In this document: in pieces, positions 1-5,592 of the stretch | Numbering within the stretch: the first letter of the stretch is position 1 | Layout: every line of letters begins with the position of its first letter | From: Chloroflexota bacterium | Lineage (GTDB): Bacteria; Chloroflexota; Anaerolineae; Anaerolineales; Villigracilaceae | Assembly: GCA_021796155.1 (NCBI GenBank) | Contig: JAJYOO010000143.1 | Coordinates: 1-6,443, forward strand | Reading direction: 5' to 3' | Length of the DNA: 6,443 bases | Notes under the pieces: model-generated | Told to the model about the DNA's origin: nothing | What the model saw: only the letters and a program-made list of their open reading frames with translations | The model's database searches: none | Program-made: the position numbers and the translations under genes

Positions 1-884
1 TCGAATGAAGCGAGCAATTGTCCGCTGATAAACGCGGGTGCCGCTAAGATAACGGAATCGGAGTCGAGGCTTGAACCATCTTCCAATTCCACAAGATAAC
101 GAGAAGCGATATTCGATATTCGAGAAACGGGTGTGTTGAGTTGCAAATCAATTTTTGATTTTAGATTTTCAACCAACGCTTCGACAATTTCAGCAAGACC
201 GGTGGTGGGCGTAAGAAATGGAGAACGCGAACCTTGGACGGTTTTGCCGTTCGATTGCTTTCGCATTTGAAGCGCGCCGCGTGCAAGTGATCTATATTTG
301 AGCTCAAGATCACGCAGATAGGGAAAAGTAGCCGCGAGACTGAGCGCGTCGCCGTCGCCCGCGTAGACGCCAGACATCAGCGGCTCAATGAGATTTTCGT
401 ACGCTTCACGCCCCAACCTACGCGATACAAATGCTCCGAGTGATTCATCGCCGTTTGGCGAATGCGGTGGAAGAAGAAAATCCAAGCCCATGCGCGCCTT
501 GCCAAACCATGAAACGAGATGCGTTTTGAGAATGGCTTCAACGTTGGTGGGAATCATCATCGCAAGACCATCAGGCAGTGGCTCGAGTTTGTTGTGATGA
601 AGAACGTAAGTGTTTTTTTGTTTTGGATTCGTGCCATGCAATCGCTCGCCGAGACCAAGTTCTTTGCAAAGCGATGTGGCATAAGGTTTGGTGGCGAGAA
701 ATGTATCGGGTCCGCCCTCGATGATGAATTGACCATTATCAAAAGGAACGCGGTCGGTGGTGATTTTGCCACCCCAACGATTCGATGACTCGATCAACGT
801 GATTTGTGCATCGGGAATATTTTTGCTTGCATAATATGCGGCAGATAATCCAGCAATGCCGCCGCCGATGATGACGAGTTTCAT
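1..884 (-). CDS. hemY: Protoporphyrinogen/coproporphyrinogen III oxidase, HemY/CgoX type (3' end outside window)
   Basis: FAD-dependent oxidase of haem synthesis. In the coproporphyrin-dependent route implied by hemQ and hemH here, it would oxidise coproporphyrinogen III to coproporphyrin III using O2, probably at the inner face of the membrane. Reading from the ATG at 884 gives 294 uninterrupted codons that run off the window edge; the family is usually about 450-480 residues, so roughly the C-terminal third is missing. Visible signatures are the dinucleotide-binding MKLVIIGGGIAGLSAAYYA at residues 1-19, the following acidic residue and RWGGKI near 36-41, EGGPDTFL at 56-63, and GVYAGDGDALSL at 172-183, the last two being hallmarks of this oxidase family. 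The start overlaps the hemH stop as ATGA, with a GAGG ribosome-binding site about 10 bases upstream. Copro- versus protoporphyrinogen preference is inferred from context, not from residues. Confidence 0.95.
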   Translation of the reverse strand, partial: MKLVIIGGGIAGLSAAYYASKNIPDAQITLIESSNRWGGKITTDRVPFDNGQFIIEGGPDTFLATKPYATSLCKELGLGERLHGTNPKQKNTYVLHHNKLEPLPDGLAMMIPTNVEAILKTHLVSWFGKARMGLDFLLPPHSPNGDESLGAFVSRRLGREAYENLIEPLMSGVYAGDGDALSLAATFPYLRDLELKYRSLARGALQMRKQSNGKTVQGSRSPFLTPTTGLAEIVEALVENLKSKIDLQLNTPVSRISNIASRYLVELEDGSSLDSDSVILAAPAFISGQLLASF

Positions 885-1795
885 AACCAGCCTGCCTCTT
901 TTGTTTTGATACGAATCAATTGCGCCAGATCATTTATCATGGTTGGCGCAGTGTTGAGCATTTTGATTCGTTCGAGACGAACGTTCAATGATTTGGCTAA
1001 CCTTTGATAAACGATGTCAACGTCGTAAAGAATTTCAACGTGTTCGCAAACAAAACCGATGGGGCAAAGCAAAATGTTTTTCTTGCCTTCGGACGCTAAA
1101 CGTTTGATGGCTTCGCCCGCGTCGGGTCCGAGCCAAGGCTCAGTCGAAATGGCGGCGGATTGAAACGCGAATTCGTGCGGATGCGCGCCGAGCCATCGCA
1201 TTACGGCTTCGACGGTTTCGTGAAGTTGCGCGGGATACGGATCGTTCCATTCCAGAATCTTTTGCGGCAAACTGTGTGCCGTGAAAATAATCGGAACGTC
1301 AGCGCGGACATCGGCGGGAAAGCATTGAAGCGCGGCGCGGACACGATCGGCGAGGGCATCGAGATAACCGGATTCCAAATGCCAGTCTTCAACGCGCAAA
1401 AACTCGATGGGCGAATCCGCTTCTTCGATTTTTTTGTAATACGCACCGATGCTCATGCGCGAATAATGCGGAGCCATGACCAAGCCTACGGCGCGGTCAA
1501 TGCCTTGCTTTTGCATTTCGGCCAACGAATCTTTGATGTACGGATGCCAATGGCGCATTCCAATAAAAGCCTTGAAATCTTTTCCTGAAGAATTCAGGGC
1601 TGATTCGAGCGCGTTGGCTTGGGCCTGTGTCTGTTCGCGAATGGGCGAACGCCCACCGATTTCGCGGTAGCGTTCGCGGACCTCGTGAATAATCTCTGGC
1701 GCGGTGGGACGATAACCGCGCACGTCCAGCAAATAAGGCTCGACTTCGTCAATGTTGTTGGGGCCGCCATAGGCCATTACTAATAAACCGATCAT
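881..1795 (-). CDS. hemH: Ferrochelatase, coproporphyrin (CpfC) type
   Basis: Inserts Fe2+ into the porphyrin; with HemQ in the same operon the likely substrate is coproporphyrin III, giving coprohaem. The protein has 304 residues, close to the roughly 310 of Bacillus subtilis HemH/CpfC, and it follows that enzyme closely: MIGLLVMAYGGP at the N-terminus with Tyr9 matching the metal-site Tyr13, REIGGRSPI at 44-52, FTAHSLPQKI with catalytic His174, DPYPAQLHE at 185-193, PWLGPD at 220-225, and EHVEILYD with catalytic Glu254. The reading frame is open upstream to 2026, but that extension overlaps the preceding gene and is unlike the family. I chose the ATG at 1795 because it matches the family start and overlaps the upstream stop as ATGA; GGAAAG lies 10 bases upstream. 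An ATG at 1813 would add six residues. I see no cysteine pattern for a C-terminal iron-sulphur cluster. Predicted soluble or peripheral. Confidence 0.95.
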   Translation of the reverse strand: MIGLLVMAYGGPNNIDEVEPYLLDVRGYRPTAPEIIHEVRERYREIGGRSPIREQTQAQANALESALNSSGKDFKAFIGMRHWHPYIKDSLAEMQKQGIDRAVGLVMAPHYSRMSIGAYYKKIEEADSPIEFLRVEDWHLESGYLDALADRVRAALQCFPADVRADVPIIFTAHSLPQKILEWNDPYPAQLHETVEAVMRWLGAHPHEFAFQSAAISTEPWLGPDAGEAIKRLASEGKKNILLCPIGFVCEHVEILYDVDIVYQRLAKSLNVRLERIKMLNTAPTMINDLAQLIRIKTKEAGWL

Positions 1796-2124
1796 AGATG
1801 AGGTGCTTTCCATTTCTTGATAATTTCTGAAAACGGCGGTTTGATTTTGTTCGGATTGAAGGGATACCAACCCAGTTCGGTTCGGACAGCTTGTTCTTTG
1901 AGTTCGGTCGAACCCCAGACAAACGTCGCGCCGATCACGCCGATGATTGCTGAAGCCCAATTGATGTTGACAAAGATCGATAAAACAATAAACAAAATGC
2001 CGATGCTCATCATGTAGGGCCAACATAAATAACCAAAGATGCGTTCGCCGTGAATGACGAGCGGAAAGCCAAGTCCGATGATGAGGAGGGTGGCAATGCT
2101 GATAAGAAGACCGAAGAAGTCCAT
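1792..2124 (-). CDS. Small integral membrane protein, DUF4491-like
   Basis: A 110-residue protein with three hydrophobic segments at about 4-25, 33-52 and 56-71, and a charged C-terminal tail. The order FPLVIHGERIFG (20-31), IIGVIGATFVWGSTEL (60-75) and GWYPFNPNK (85-93) matches my memory of the DUF4491 family: a small membrane protein with HPxVIKAEYYFG early and GWFPxNP at the end. Its function is unknown. It lies between an upstream relative and hemH; its stop overlaps the hemH ATG as ATGA, so it is translated with the haem genes. Its own start has no clear ribosome-binding site: the 12 bases between it and the previous stop are repeat sequence, so reinitiation from the upstream gene is likely. 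A role in porphyrin handling or as a membrane partner of HemH/HemY is inferred from position only. Confidence 0.8.
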   Translation of the reverse strand: MDFFGLLISIATLLIIGLGFPLVIHGERIFGYLCWPYMMSIGILFIVLSIFVNINWASAIIGVIGATFVWGSTELKEQAVRTELGWYPFNPNKIKPPFSEIIKKWKAPHL

Positions 2125-2126
2125 AG

Positions 2127-2154
2127 TTACCAGTGATCAGTGTTCAGTAATCAG
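2127..2154. repeat. Heptanucleotide tandem repeat, 4 units
   Basis: Four consecutive 7-base units on the plus strand (TTACCAG, TGATCAG, TGTTCAG, TAATCAG) fit TNNNCAG. The array covers the last codons and stop of the upstream membrane protein gene (KLITEH tail) and the spacer before the next ATG. It occupies the place where a ribosome-binding site would be expected. It is related to the longer array at 2330-2385: aligning 2126-2154 with 2357-2385 without gaps on the minus strand gives 23 identities in 29. Confidence 0.8.
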
Positions 2155-2523
2155 TTTCCCAGTTGGCTCACGCTTGAGTAAATCAATTGTCGTTGCAGAT
2201 GCATGTTCAGCAAGAATTTTGGCATGGCGCGGGTTGTTTGGATTCGCGGGCGCATGTCCTTTGCGGACGCGATTCTGTTGGCGCGTAAATTCAAGAGCAT
2301 CAAACAAGAGAGTAATGCCGATGATTCCAAAGACTGTAGACAATGGACGATAGACGGTAATCAGTGAACAGTATTCGGTAATCAATCCGAGCGCGGCGAA
2401 GATTGCTGACGGAATCCAAATCGTTGGCGAGACGAATTCGATTTTGCGAACGGCGACGTGTCCAAGCCAAACGCTGAAGAATGTGGTGAGCGCCGTAACG
2501 GCACCGATGAAGTTTATATTCAT
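2137..2523 (-). CDS. Small integral membrane protein, divergent relative of the DUF4491-like neighbour
   Basis: A 128-residue protein of unknown function. Hydrophobic segments lie at about 5-25, 35-56 and 61-79, followed by a basic, polar tail. Aligned without gaps to the next gene's product around residues 75-96, both share Glu, Gln, Arg, Gly, Pro and Asn-Pro-Asn at the same spacing (E..Q..R...G..P.NPN). The preceding STVFGIIGITLLF also parallels SAIIGVIGATFVW, so the two are probably distant paralogues. Residues 47-65 are encoded by a heptanucleotide repeat and show a 7-residue rhythm (LITEYCS, LITVYRP, LSTVF). The last residues, KLITEH, come from a second such repeat. The ATG at 2523 overlaps the hemE stop as ATGA, with GGGGG seven bases upstream as a possible ribosome-binding site. 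I recognise no catalytic motif, and its role in haem synthesis is inferred from the operon alone. Confidence 0.75.
   Translation of the reverse strand: MNINFIGAVTALTTFFSVWLGHVAVRKIEFVSPTIWIPSAIFAALGLITEYCSLITVYRPLSTVFGIIGITLLFDALEFTRQQNRVRKGHAPANPNNPRHAKILAEHASATTIDLLKREPTGKLITEH
2330..2385. repeat. Heptanucleotide tandem repeat, 8 degenerate units, inside a coding sequence
   Basis: Eight contiguous 7-base units can be read on the plus strand: first a TAGAC-type group (AAGACTG, TAGACAA, TGGACGA, TAGACGG), then a TAATCAG-type group (TAATCAG, TGAACAG, TATTCGG, TAATCAA). The array lies wholly inside the 128-residue membrane protein gene and keeps its frame, since 56 bases fit the surrounding codons without a stop. 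Such heptads resemble the short tandemly repeated repetitive (STRR) sequences known from cyanobacteria and other bacteria; membership of one family is my inference. Confidence 0.75.
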
Positions 2524-3596
2524 ACCATGCCCCCGGTCTCGATACGCTCCGCTACTCGACCATCTTTGGAGAAGGAGAATTCGTGCACCATATCCACAAC
2601 TGCTTTCACATTATCAACTGGCGTGTTTTGTAGGATGCCGTGTCCGAGATTGAAGATGTGACCAGAACGTCCGTTGGCGCGTTGCAAAATATCTTCAACA
2701 CGTCCTTTTATTTCAGAACGCGGAGCAAATAAAACAGCAGGATCAAGATTCCCTTGCACAGCAACGTCATCGCCAAGAACTTTCCAGCCATCATCTAAGT
2801 GAATGCGCCAGTCGAGACCGATCACATCGCCACCCGCGCGTTTCACTAGCGGAAGAAGAGTCGCGGTGTTGGTGCCGAAGTGAATCGTCGGTACGTTTTC
2901 TTTTTGTGCGGCTTGCAAAACTTTTTGGGAATAGGGCAAGGCAAACGTTTCGTAATCTTGTGGACTCAATGCGCCGATCCATGAATCAAAAATTTGAACC
3001 GCTTGTGCGCCCGCGCGAATTTGCGCGACGATGTAATCACTCAAAACAGTTGATAATTTTTCCATCAACGCGTGCCATGTCTGCGGATTGGAATACATCA
3101 TCGTTTTTGTTTTGATGAATTCACGCGACGAGCCGCCTTCGATGAGATAGGACGCGACCGTGAATGGAGCGCCGCAAAAACCAATTAAAGGGAGTCCGTT
3201 CAAAGTCCCGCGTAAGATGCGGATGGCTTCCAATACATAATCCAAATCTGATTCAGGATTCACGTCTCGAAGATTTTTTACATCATCCAAATTGCGAATC
3301 GGATTCAGTAAAACAGGTCCTTCGCCTTTTGCGAATTCAAGTCCAACGCCGAGCGGAATCGCGGGGAGCAAAATATCGGCGAAAAGAATCGCGGCGTCCA
3401 CACCGAGCGCACGCACAGGTTGAAGCGTGACCTCCGCCGCGAGTTCGGGATGCTGACAAATTTCGAGCAAAGAATATTTTTCGCGGATGGTGCGATACTC
3501 GGGCATGTAACGTCCCGCCTGACGCATGAACCAGACGGGAGTCGCATCAACAGGTTCGCGGCGACAAGCGCGCAAGAAGCGGTCGTTCATTTCCAT
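2520..3596 (-). CDS. hemE: Uroporphyrinogen III decarboxylase
   Basis: Cytosolic enzyme that decarboxylates the four acetate side chains of uroporphyrinogen III to give coproporphyrinogen III, the branch point into the coproporphyrin route. The 358-residue product shows the family signatures in order: PVWFMRQAGRYMPEYR (20-35), FADILLP with the substrate-binding Asp74 (72-78), GFCGAPFTVASYLIEGG (139-155), FDSWIGALSP (203-212), and FNLGHGILQNTP (315-326). The last approximately 15 residues after MVHEFS look like an extra tail; residues 346-354 (GRVAERIET) are encoded by a REP-like palindrome. An AAGAGA ribosome-binding site lies 10 bases before the ATG at 3596, giving a 10-base overlap with hemQ. 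An ATG at 3590 would give a four-base ATGA overlap and a product two residues shorter, and I cannot exclude it. The stop overlaps the next gene's ATG as ATGA. Confidence 0.96.
   Translation of the reverse strand: MEMNDRFLRACRREPVDATPVWFMRQAGRYMPEYRTIREKYSLLEICQHPELAAEVTLQPVRALGVDAAILFADILLPAIPLGVGLEFAKGEGPVLLNPIRNLDDVKNLRDVNPESDLDYVLEAIRILRGTLNGLPLIGFCGAPFTVASYLIEGGSSREFIKTKTMMYSNPQTWHALMEKLSTVLSDYIVAQIRAGAQAVQIFDSWIGALSPQDYETFALPYSQKVLQAAQKENVPTIHFGTNTATLLPLVKRAGGDVIGLDWRIHLDDGWKVLGDDVAVQGNLDPAVLFAPRSEIKGRVEDILQRANGRSGHIFNLGHGILQNTPVDNVKAVVDMVHEFSFSKDGRVAERIETGGMV
2535..2561. repeat. REP-like palindrome, copy A, within the hemE 3' end
   Basis: An imperfect 27-base palindrome bounded by GGTC and GACC, with the plus-strand arms GGTCTCGATA and TACTCGACC around a short CGCTCCGC centre. 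The same arms recur in the gap between the radical-SAM gene and hemQ. Here the element is read through as hemE codons 346-354, immediately before the stop. No transposase gene is in the window; a REP-associated tyrosine transposase (RAYT) elsewhere in the genome is a possible source. Confidence 0.75.
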
Positions 3597-4270
3597 AACG
3601 CGAGTGTCTCTTCAGCGGGATGATAGATGGCGGTGTAAACGGGCGTGTCTTGAAGTGTGTAACGGCGCGCTTCGGTGTCGCGCAGTTCGTTGACGAGGTC
3701 GGAGAAGCGCGGCAAGTCGTCGGTTTCGTAAACGACGATGAACTCCTGATCTTGCAAACCAAATGAATAAAGAAGCAATTGCTTGATGTCTTCGTATTGC
3801 TTGCCGATGCGGATGTGTTCGTTCATCATGCCTTGACGCGACTCGCGGCTCATCAAATACCATTCGGCTGTTTTCGCAAATGGATACATGACGAGGTAGC
3901 GCGCGCGCGTTTCCGCGAACGGATCAATCTCCTGCGCGGAACGCGTCTTTGTGTACTGGGATGGGCGCGTAAAACCCCAAAGCGAATCTACGGGACGAAT
4001 GAGTTGACGATACGGCGTTGTGGCTTTTGCCAACTTCTCGAAGAATGTTGACGTGTTGCACGCGTCGTCTGCTTCCAGCGCACACCAGACCAGCATATCG
4101 GCTTTGGTGTCGGTGTTTTGGAAAACATCTACAGTTTGCGCGGCGGACTTCAAGCCTGCGAGCCATTTTTTATGGAAGGACGTTTTCGCTTCGCTATTCA
4201 TTGACCAATAAGAATCGGTGAACGCATATAACGCAAAATGGTTCAGCGTTCGAGGTGTTTGTTCAGGCAT
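3587..4270 (-). CDS. hemQ: Coprohaem decarboxylase HemQ/ChdC (chlorite dismutase fold)
   Basis: Catalyses the last step of the coproporphyrin route: peroxide-dependent oxidative decarboxylation of Fe-coproporphyrin III at the 2- and 4-propionates to give haem b. The 227-residue length fits the family's dimeric alpha/beta-barrel subunit, usually about 230-250 residues and assembled as a pentamer. Visible features are SLWGFTRPSQYT (97-107 region), ARYLVMYPF (123-131), EWYLMSRESR with Tyr138 matching the catalytic radical tyrosine, MNEHIRIGKQY with His152 matching the proximal haem ligand, and FGLQDQEFIVVYETDD (170-185), the strongly conserved HemQ/Cld stretch. Real chlorite dismutase activity is unlikely in this context, although the fold is shared. 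The ATG at 4270 is backed by a GAAGAGAGAG ribosome-binding site eight bases upstream. It is the first gene after a 157-base gap containing two REP-like hairpins, so its expression could differ from that of the upstream genes. Confidence 0.94.
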   Translation of the reverse strand: MPEQTPRTLNHFALYAFTDSYWSMNSEAKTSFHKKWLAGLKSAAQTVDVFQNTDTKADMLVWCALEADDACNTSTFFEKLAKATTPYRQLIRPVDSLWGFTRPSQYTKTRSAQEIDPFAETRARYLVMYPFAKTAEWYLMSRESRQGMMNEHIRIGKQYEDIKQLLLYSFGLQDQEFIVVYETDDLPRFSDLVNELRDTEARRYTLQDTPVYTAIYHPAEETLALWK

Positions 4271-4278
4271 AATTTTTA

Positions 4279-4288
4279 CTCTCTCTTC
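4279..4288 (-). promoter_or_regulatory. Ribosome-binding site of hemQ
   Basis: GAAGAGAGAG read on the minus strand, eight bases before the ATG at 4270. It decides the hemQ start and shows that hemQ can be translated independently after the repeat-filled gap. Confidence 0.65.
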
Positions 4289-4294
4289 ATAATC

Positions 4295-4341
4295 GGTGGT
4301 CGAGTAGCCCGAGTGCAGTTCGAGGGCATATCGAGACCACC
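4295..4341. repeat. REP-like palindrome, copy B
   Basis: A 47-base imperfect palindrome with outer arms GGTGGTC and GACCACC and inner arms CGAGTAG and TATCGAG; a GCCCGAG/TCGAGGGC pairing extends the stem towards the loop. Its polarity (GGTCGAGTA first) is opposite to copies A and C. It lies 24 bases upstream of the hemQ ATG on the transcribed strand. Confidence 0.75.
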
Positions 4342-4373
4342 ATGTTCAAAATAATTTTTGTTTTCCTATAAAT

Positions 4374-4416
4374 GTTGGTCTCGATACGTGGCGCGAGGCG
4401 CCACTACTCGACCAAC
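4374..4416. repeat. REP-like palindrome, copy C, with perfect inner hairpin
   Basis: A 43-base palindrome with perfect seven-base outer arms (GTTGGTC at 4374-4380, GACCAAC at 4410-4416) and a perfect inner stem GTGGCGC (4388-4394) / GCGCCAC (4398-4404) around a GAG loop. Between them are the TCGATA and TACTCGA elements shared with copy A. It begins 12 bases after the radical-SAM stop codon and is opposed to copy B across a 32-base AT-rich spacer, a BIME-like pair. No U-run follows directly, so it is not a classical intrinsic terminator, but it could slow RNA decay or cause partial termination. Confidence 0.8.
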
Positions 4417-4427
4417 GAATGGCTCCA

Positions 4428-5573
4428 TCAATTTGCACTTGGAACATAAACGCAAGCTGGATCGCTTTCCAAATAATCACCAGTGACTCCATACGCGCGT
4501 CCGCGTTGACCGCCGCATACATCGCGGAATTCGCAGACTCCACAGCGTCCTTTGATTTTTTCGGGACTTCGTAAATCGGTAAATAGTTTTGAATTGCGAT
4601 AAACATCCACAATGTCATCGGCGCGGACGTTGCCCGCGGTGATCGGCAGGAATCCCGATGGTTGAATCTCGCCAATATGCGAGATAAACAAAAATCCGTT
4701 TCCATCGTTGACGCCTTTGGTCGGACGATTGAGTCCATCTGCGTATTGGAAACCCGCACCTTGAAATGTGACAGGCTTGCCTTTTGACTCAGTGCGTTTG
4801 CGTTGGATGGCAACGCGGCGATACATCGGCGCGGCGGTGGATTTGATGTCAAACGGCGCGTTCTGTGATAAATCGTAAAGCCAATTGAACACCTTCTCGT
4901 GTTGTTCAGCGCTGATCATATTTTGCAATTGAGCGCGTCCCGTGGGAACAAGGAAGAACACCGACCATTGAACCGCGTTGACTTCCTGAATGAACGGAAT
5001 CATTTCATCCAGAATATCCACGTTATGTTTTGATACGGTCGTATTGACTTGCACGCTCAAGCCGACATCCTGGGCGCGATGCAAAATATCCATCGTGCGC
5101 TGCCACGAACCCGACACTTGGCGAAACGCGTCATGGACTTCGGAACGCGGCGCATCGAGTGATAGTGCAATTCTTCGGATGCCAGCGTCGCGTGCCTTTT
5201 CGAGTCGTTCCTTGGTCGGCAATGCAGTCGCGGTTGGAGTCAATGAACAGCGCAAACCTTTTTGCGTAGCATACACGATGAGTTCAAACAAATCGGGACG
5301 CATCATCGGGTCGCCGCCCGTGAAAACCAAAATGGGATTATTGCCAAACGCGGCGAGACGATCAACCAATGCCTTGGCTTCGTCCGTGGAAAGTTCGCGC
5401 GGGTCGCGTTGATGTTGCGCGTCGGCACGGCAATGCACGCACGCGTAAGCGCAAGCGCGCGTCACCTCCCATGCAATCGTAAACGGCGCAAGATTGAAGT
5501 CTGCATGAACCATGTGTTCGTTGTGTAATGAGCGCTCAGATGCTGCGCGTCCGCTTAAGTTTGATAATGTCAT
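4428..5573 (-). CDS. Radical-SAM protein, AhbD/NirJ-like (resembles TIGR04053 family)
   Basis: A 381-residue radical S-adenosylmethionine enzyme. The N-terminal IAWEVTRACAYACVHC (33-48) carries the CxxxCxxC motif (Cys41, 45, 48) that binds the SAM [4Fe-4S] cluster. FTGGDPM (84-90) is the GGE-like SAM motif, and LSLDAP (137-142) and the VQVNTTV strand (174-180) complete the partial TIM barrel. At the C-terminus Cys344, Cys347, Cys353 and Cys374 (CxxC-x5-C-x20-C) fit a second, SPASM/twitch-type cluster. CGGQRGRAYGVTGDYLESD (353-371) is typical of haem-related radical-SAM proteins such as AhbD and NirJ and of TIGR04053. AhbD converts Fe-coproporphyrin III to haem without oxygen, the same reaction as HemQ, so an anaerobic HemQ substitute is an attractive but unproven role. 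Haem modification or peptide maturation are alternatives. The motif differs from HemN, so coproporphyrinogen dehydrogenase is unlikely. A GGAGA site five bases before ATG 5573 fixes the start. Confidence 0.85.
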   Translation of the reverse strand: MTLSNLSGRAASERSLHNEHMVHADFNLAPFTIAWEVTRACAYACVHCRADAQHQRDPRELSTDEAKALVDRLAAFGNNPILVFTGGDPMMRPDLFELIVYATQKGLRCSLTPTATALPTKERLEKARDAGIRRIALSLDAPRSEVHDAFRQVSGSWQRTMDILHRAQDVGLSVQVNTTVSKHNVDILDEMIPFIQEVNAVQWSVFFLVPTGRAQLQNMISAEQHEKVFNWLYDLSQNAPFDIKSTAAPMYRRVAIQRKRTESKGKPVTFQGAGFQYADGLNRPTKGVNDGNGFLFISHIGEIQPSGFLPITAGNVRADDIVDVYRNSKLFTDLRSPEKIKGRCGVCEFRDVCGGQRGRAYGVTGDYLESDPACVYVPSAN

Positions 5574-5577
5574 TGAT

Positions 5578-5583
5578 GTCTCC
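5578..5583 (-). promoter_or_regulatory. Ribosome-binding site of the radical-SAM gene
   Basis: GGAGAC on the minus strand, with GGAGA ending five bases before the ATG at 5573. It supports that start over the in-frame ATG at 5513. It lies just downstream, in the transcribed sense, of the 8-bp-periodic inverted repeat. Confidence 0.7.
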
Positions 5584-5592
5584 GTAAATCAT

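Noticed and set aside
1160..1588. 142-codon open frame on the plus strand
   Set aside because: It lies entirely inside hemH on the opposite strand, has no recognisable motif or context, and is a shadow of a clearly real gene. The same applies to the plus-strand frames at 4990-5412 and 5808-6335.
1796..2026. Upstream extension of the hemH reading frame
   Set aside because: The extra 77 residues are unlike any ferrochelatase and lie in another frame over the DUF4491-like gene. The family-matching ATG at 1795 overlaps the previous stop as ATGA.
4276..4290. Tiny leader frame MKRE upstream of hemQ
   Set aside because: A four-codon start-to-stop frame that coincides with the hemQ ribosome-binding site; it is expected by chance and nothing suggests attenuation.
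4342..4374. Promoter in the AT-rich spacer before hemQ
   Set aside because: The segment is AT-rich with loose -10-like hexamers, but I could not find a -35/-10 pair at acceptable spacing on the minus strand.
4374..4416. Classical rho-independent terminator after the radical-SAM gene
   Set aside because: The stem is strong, but no uninterrupted U-run follows it on the transcribed strand, and the element is better explained as one of three related REP-like palindromes.
4346..4852. 168-codon minus-strand frame over the gap and radical-SAM 3' end
   Set aside because: It overlaps the C-terminal cluster region of the radical-SAM gene in another frame and extends through both a REP-like copy and the gap; no motif is visible.
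4428..5573. HemN (oxygen-independent coproporphyrinogen III dehydrogenase)
   Set aside because: It is a radical-SAM protein, but the CAYACVHC context and the C-terminal cysteine cluster match AhbD/NirJ-like proteins; the HemN-type signature is not present.
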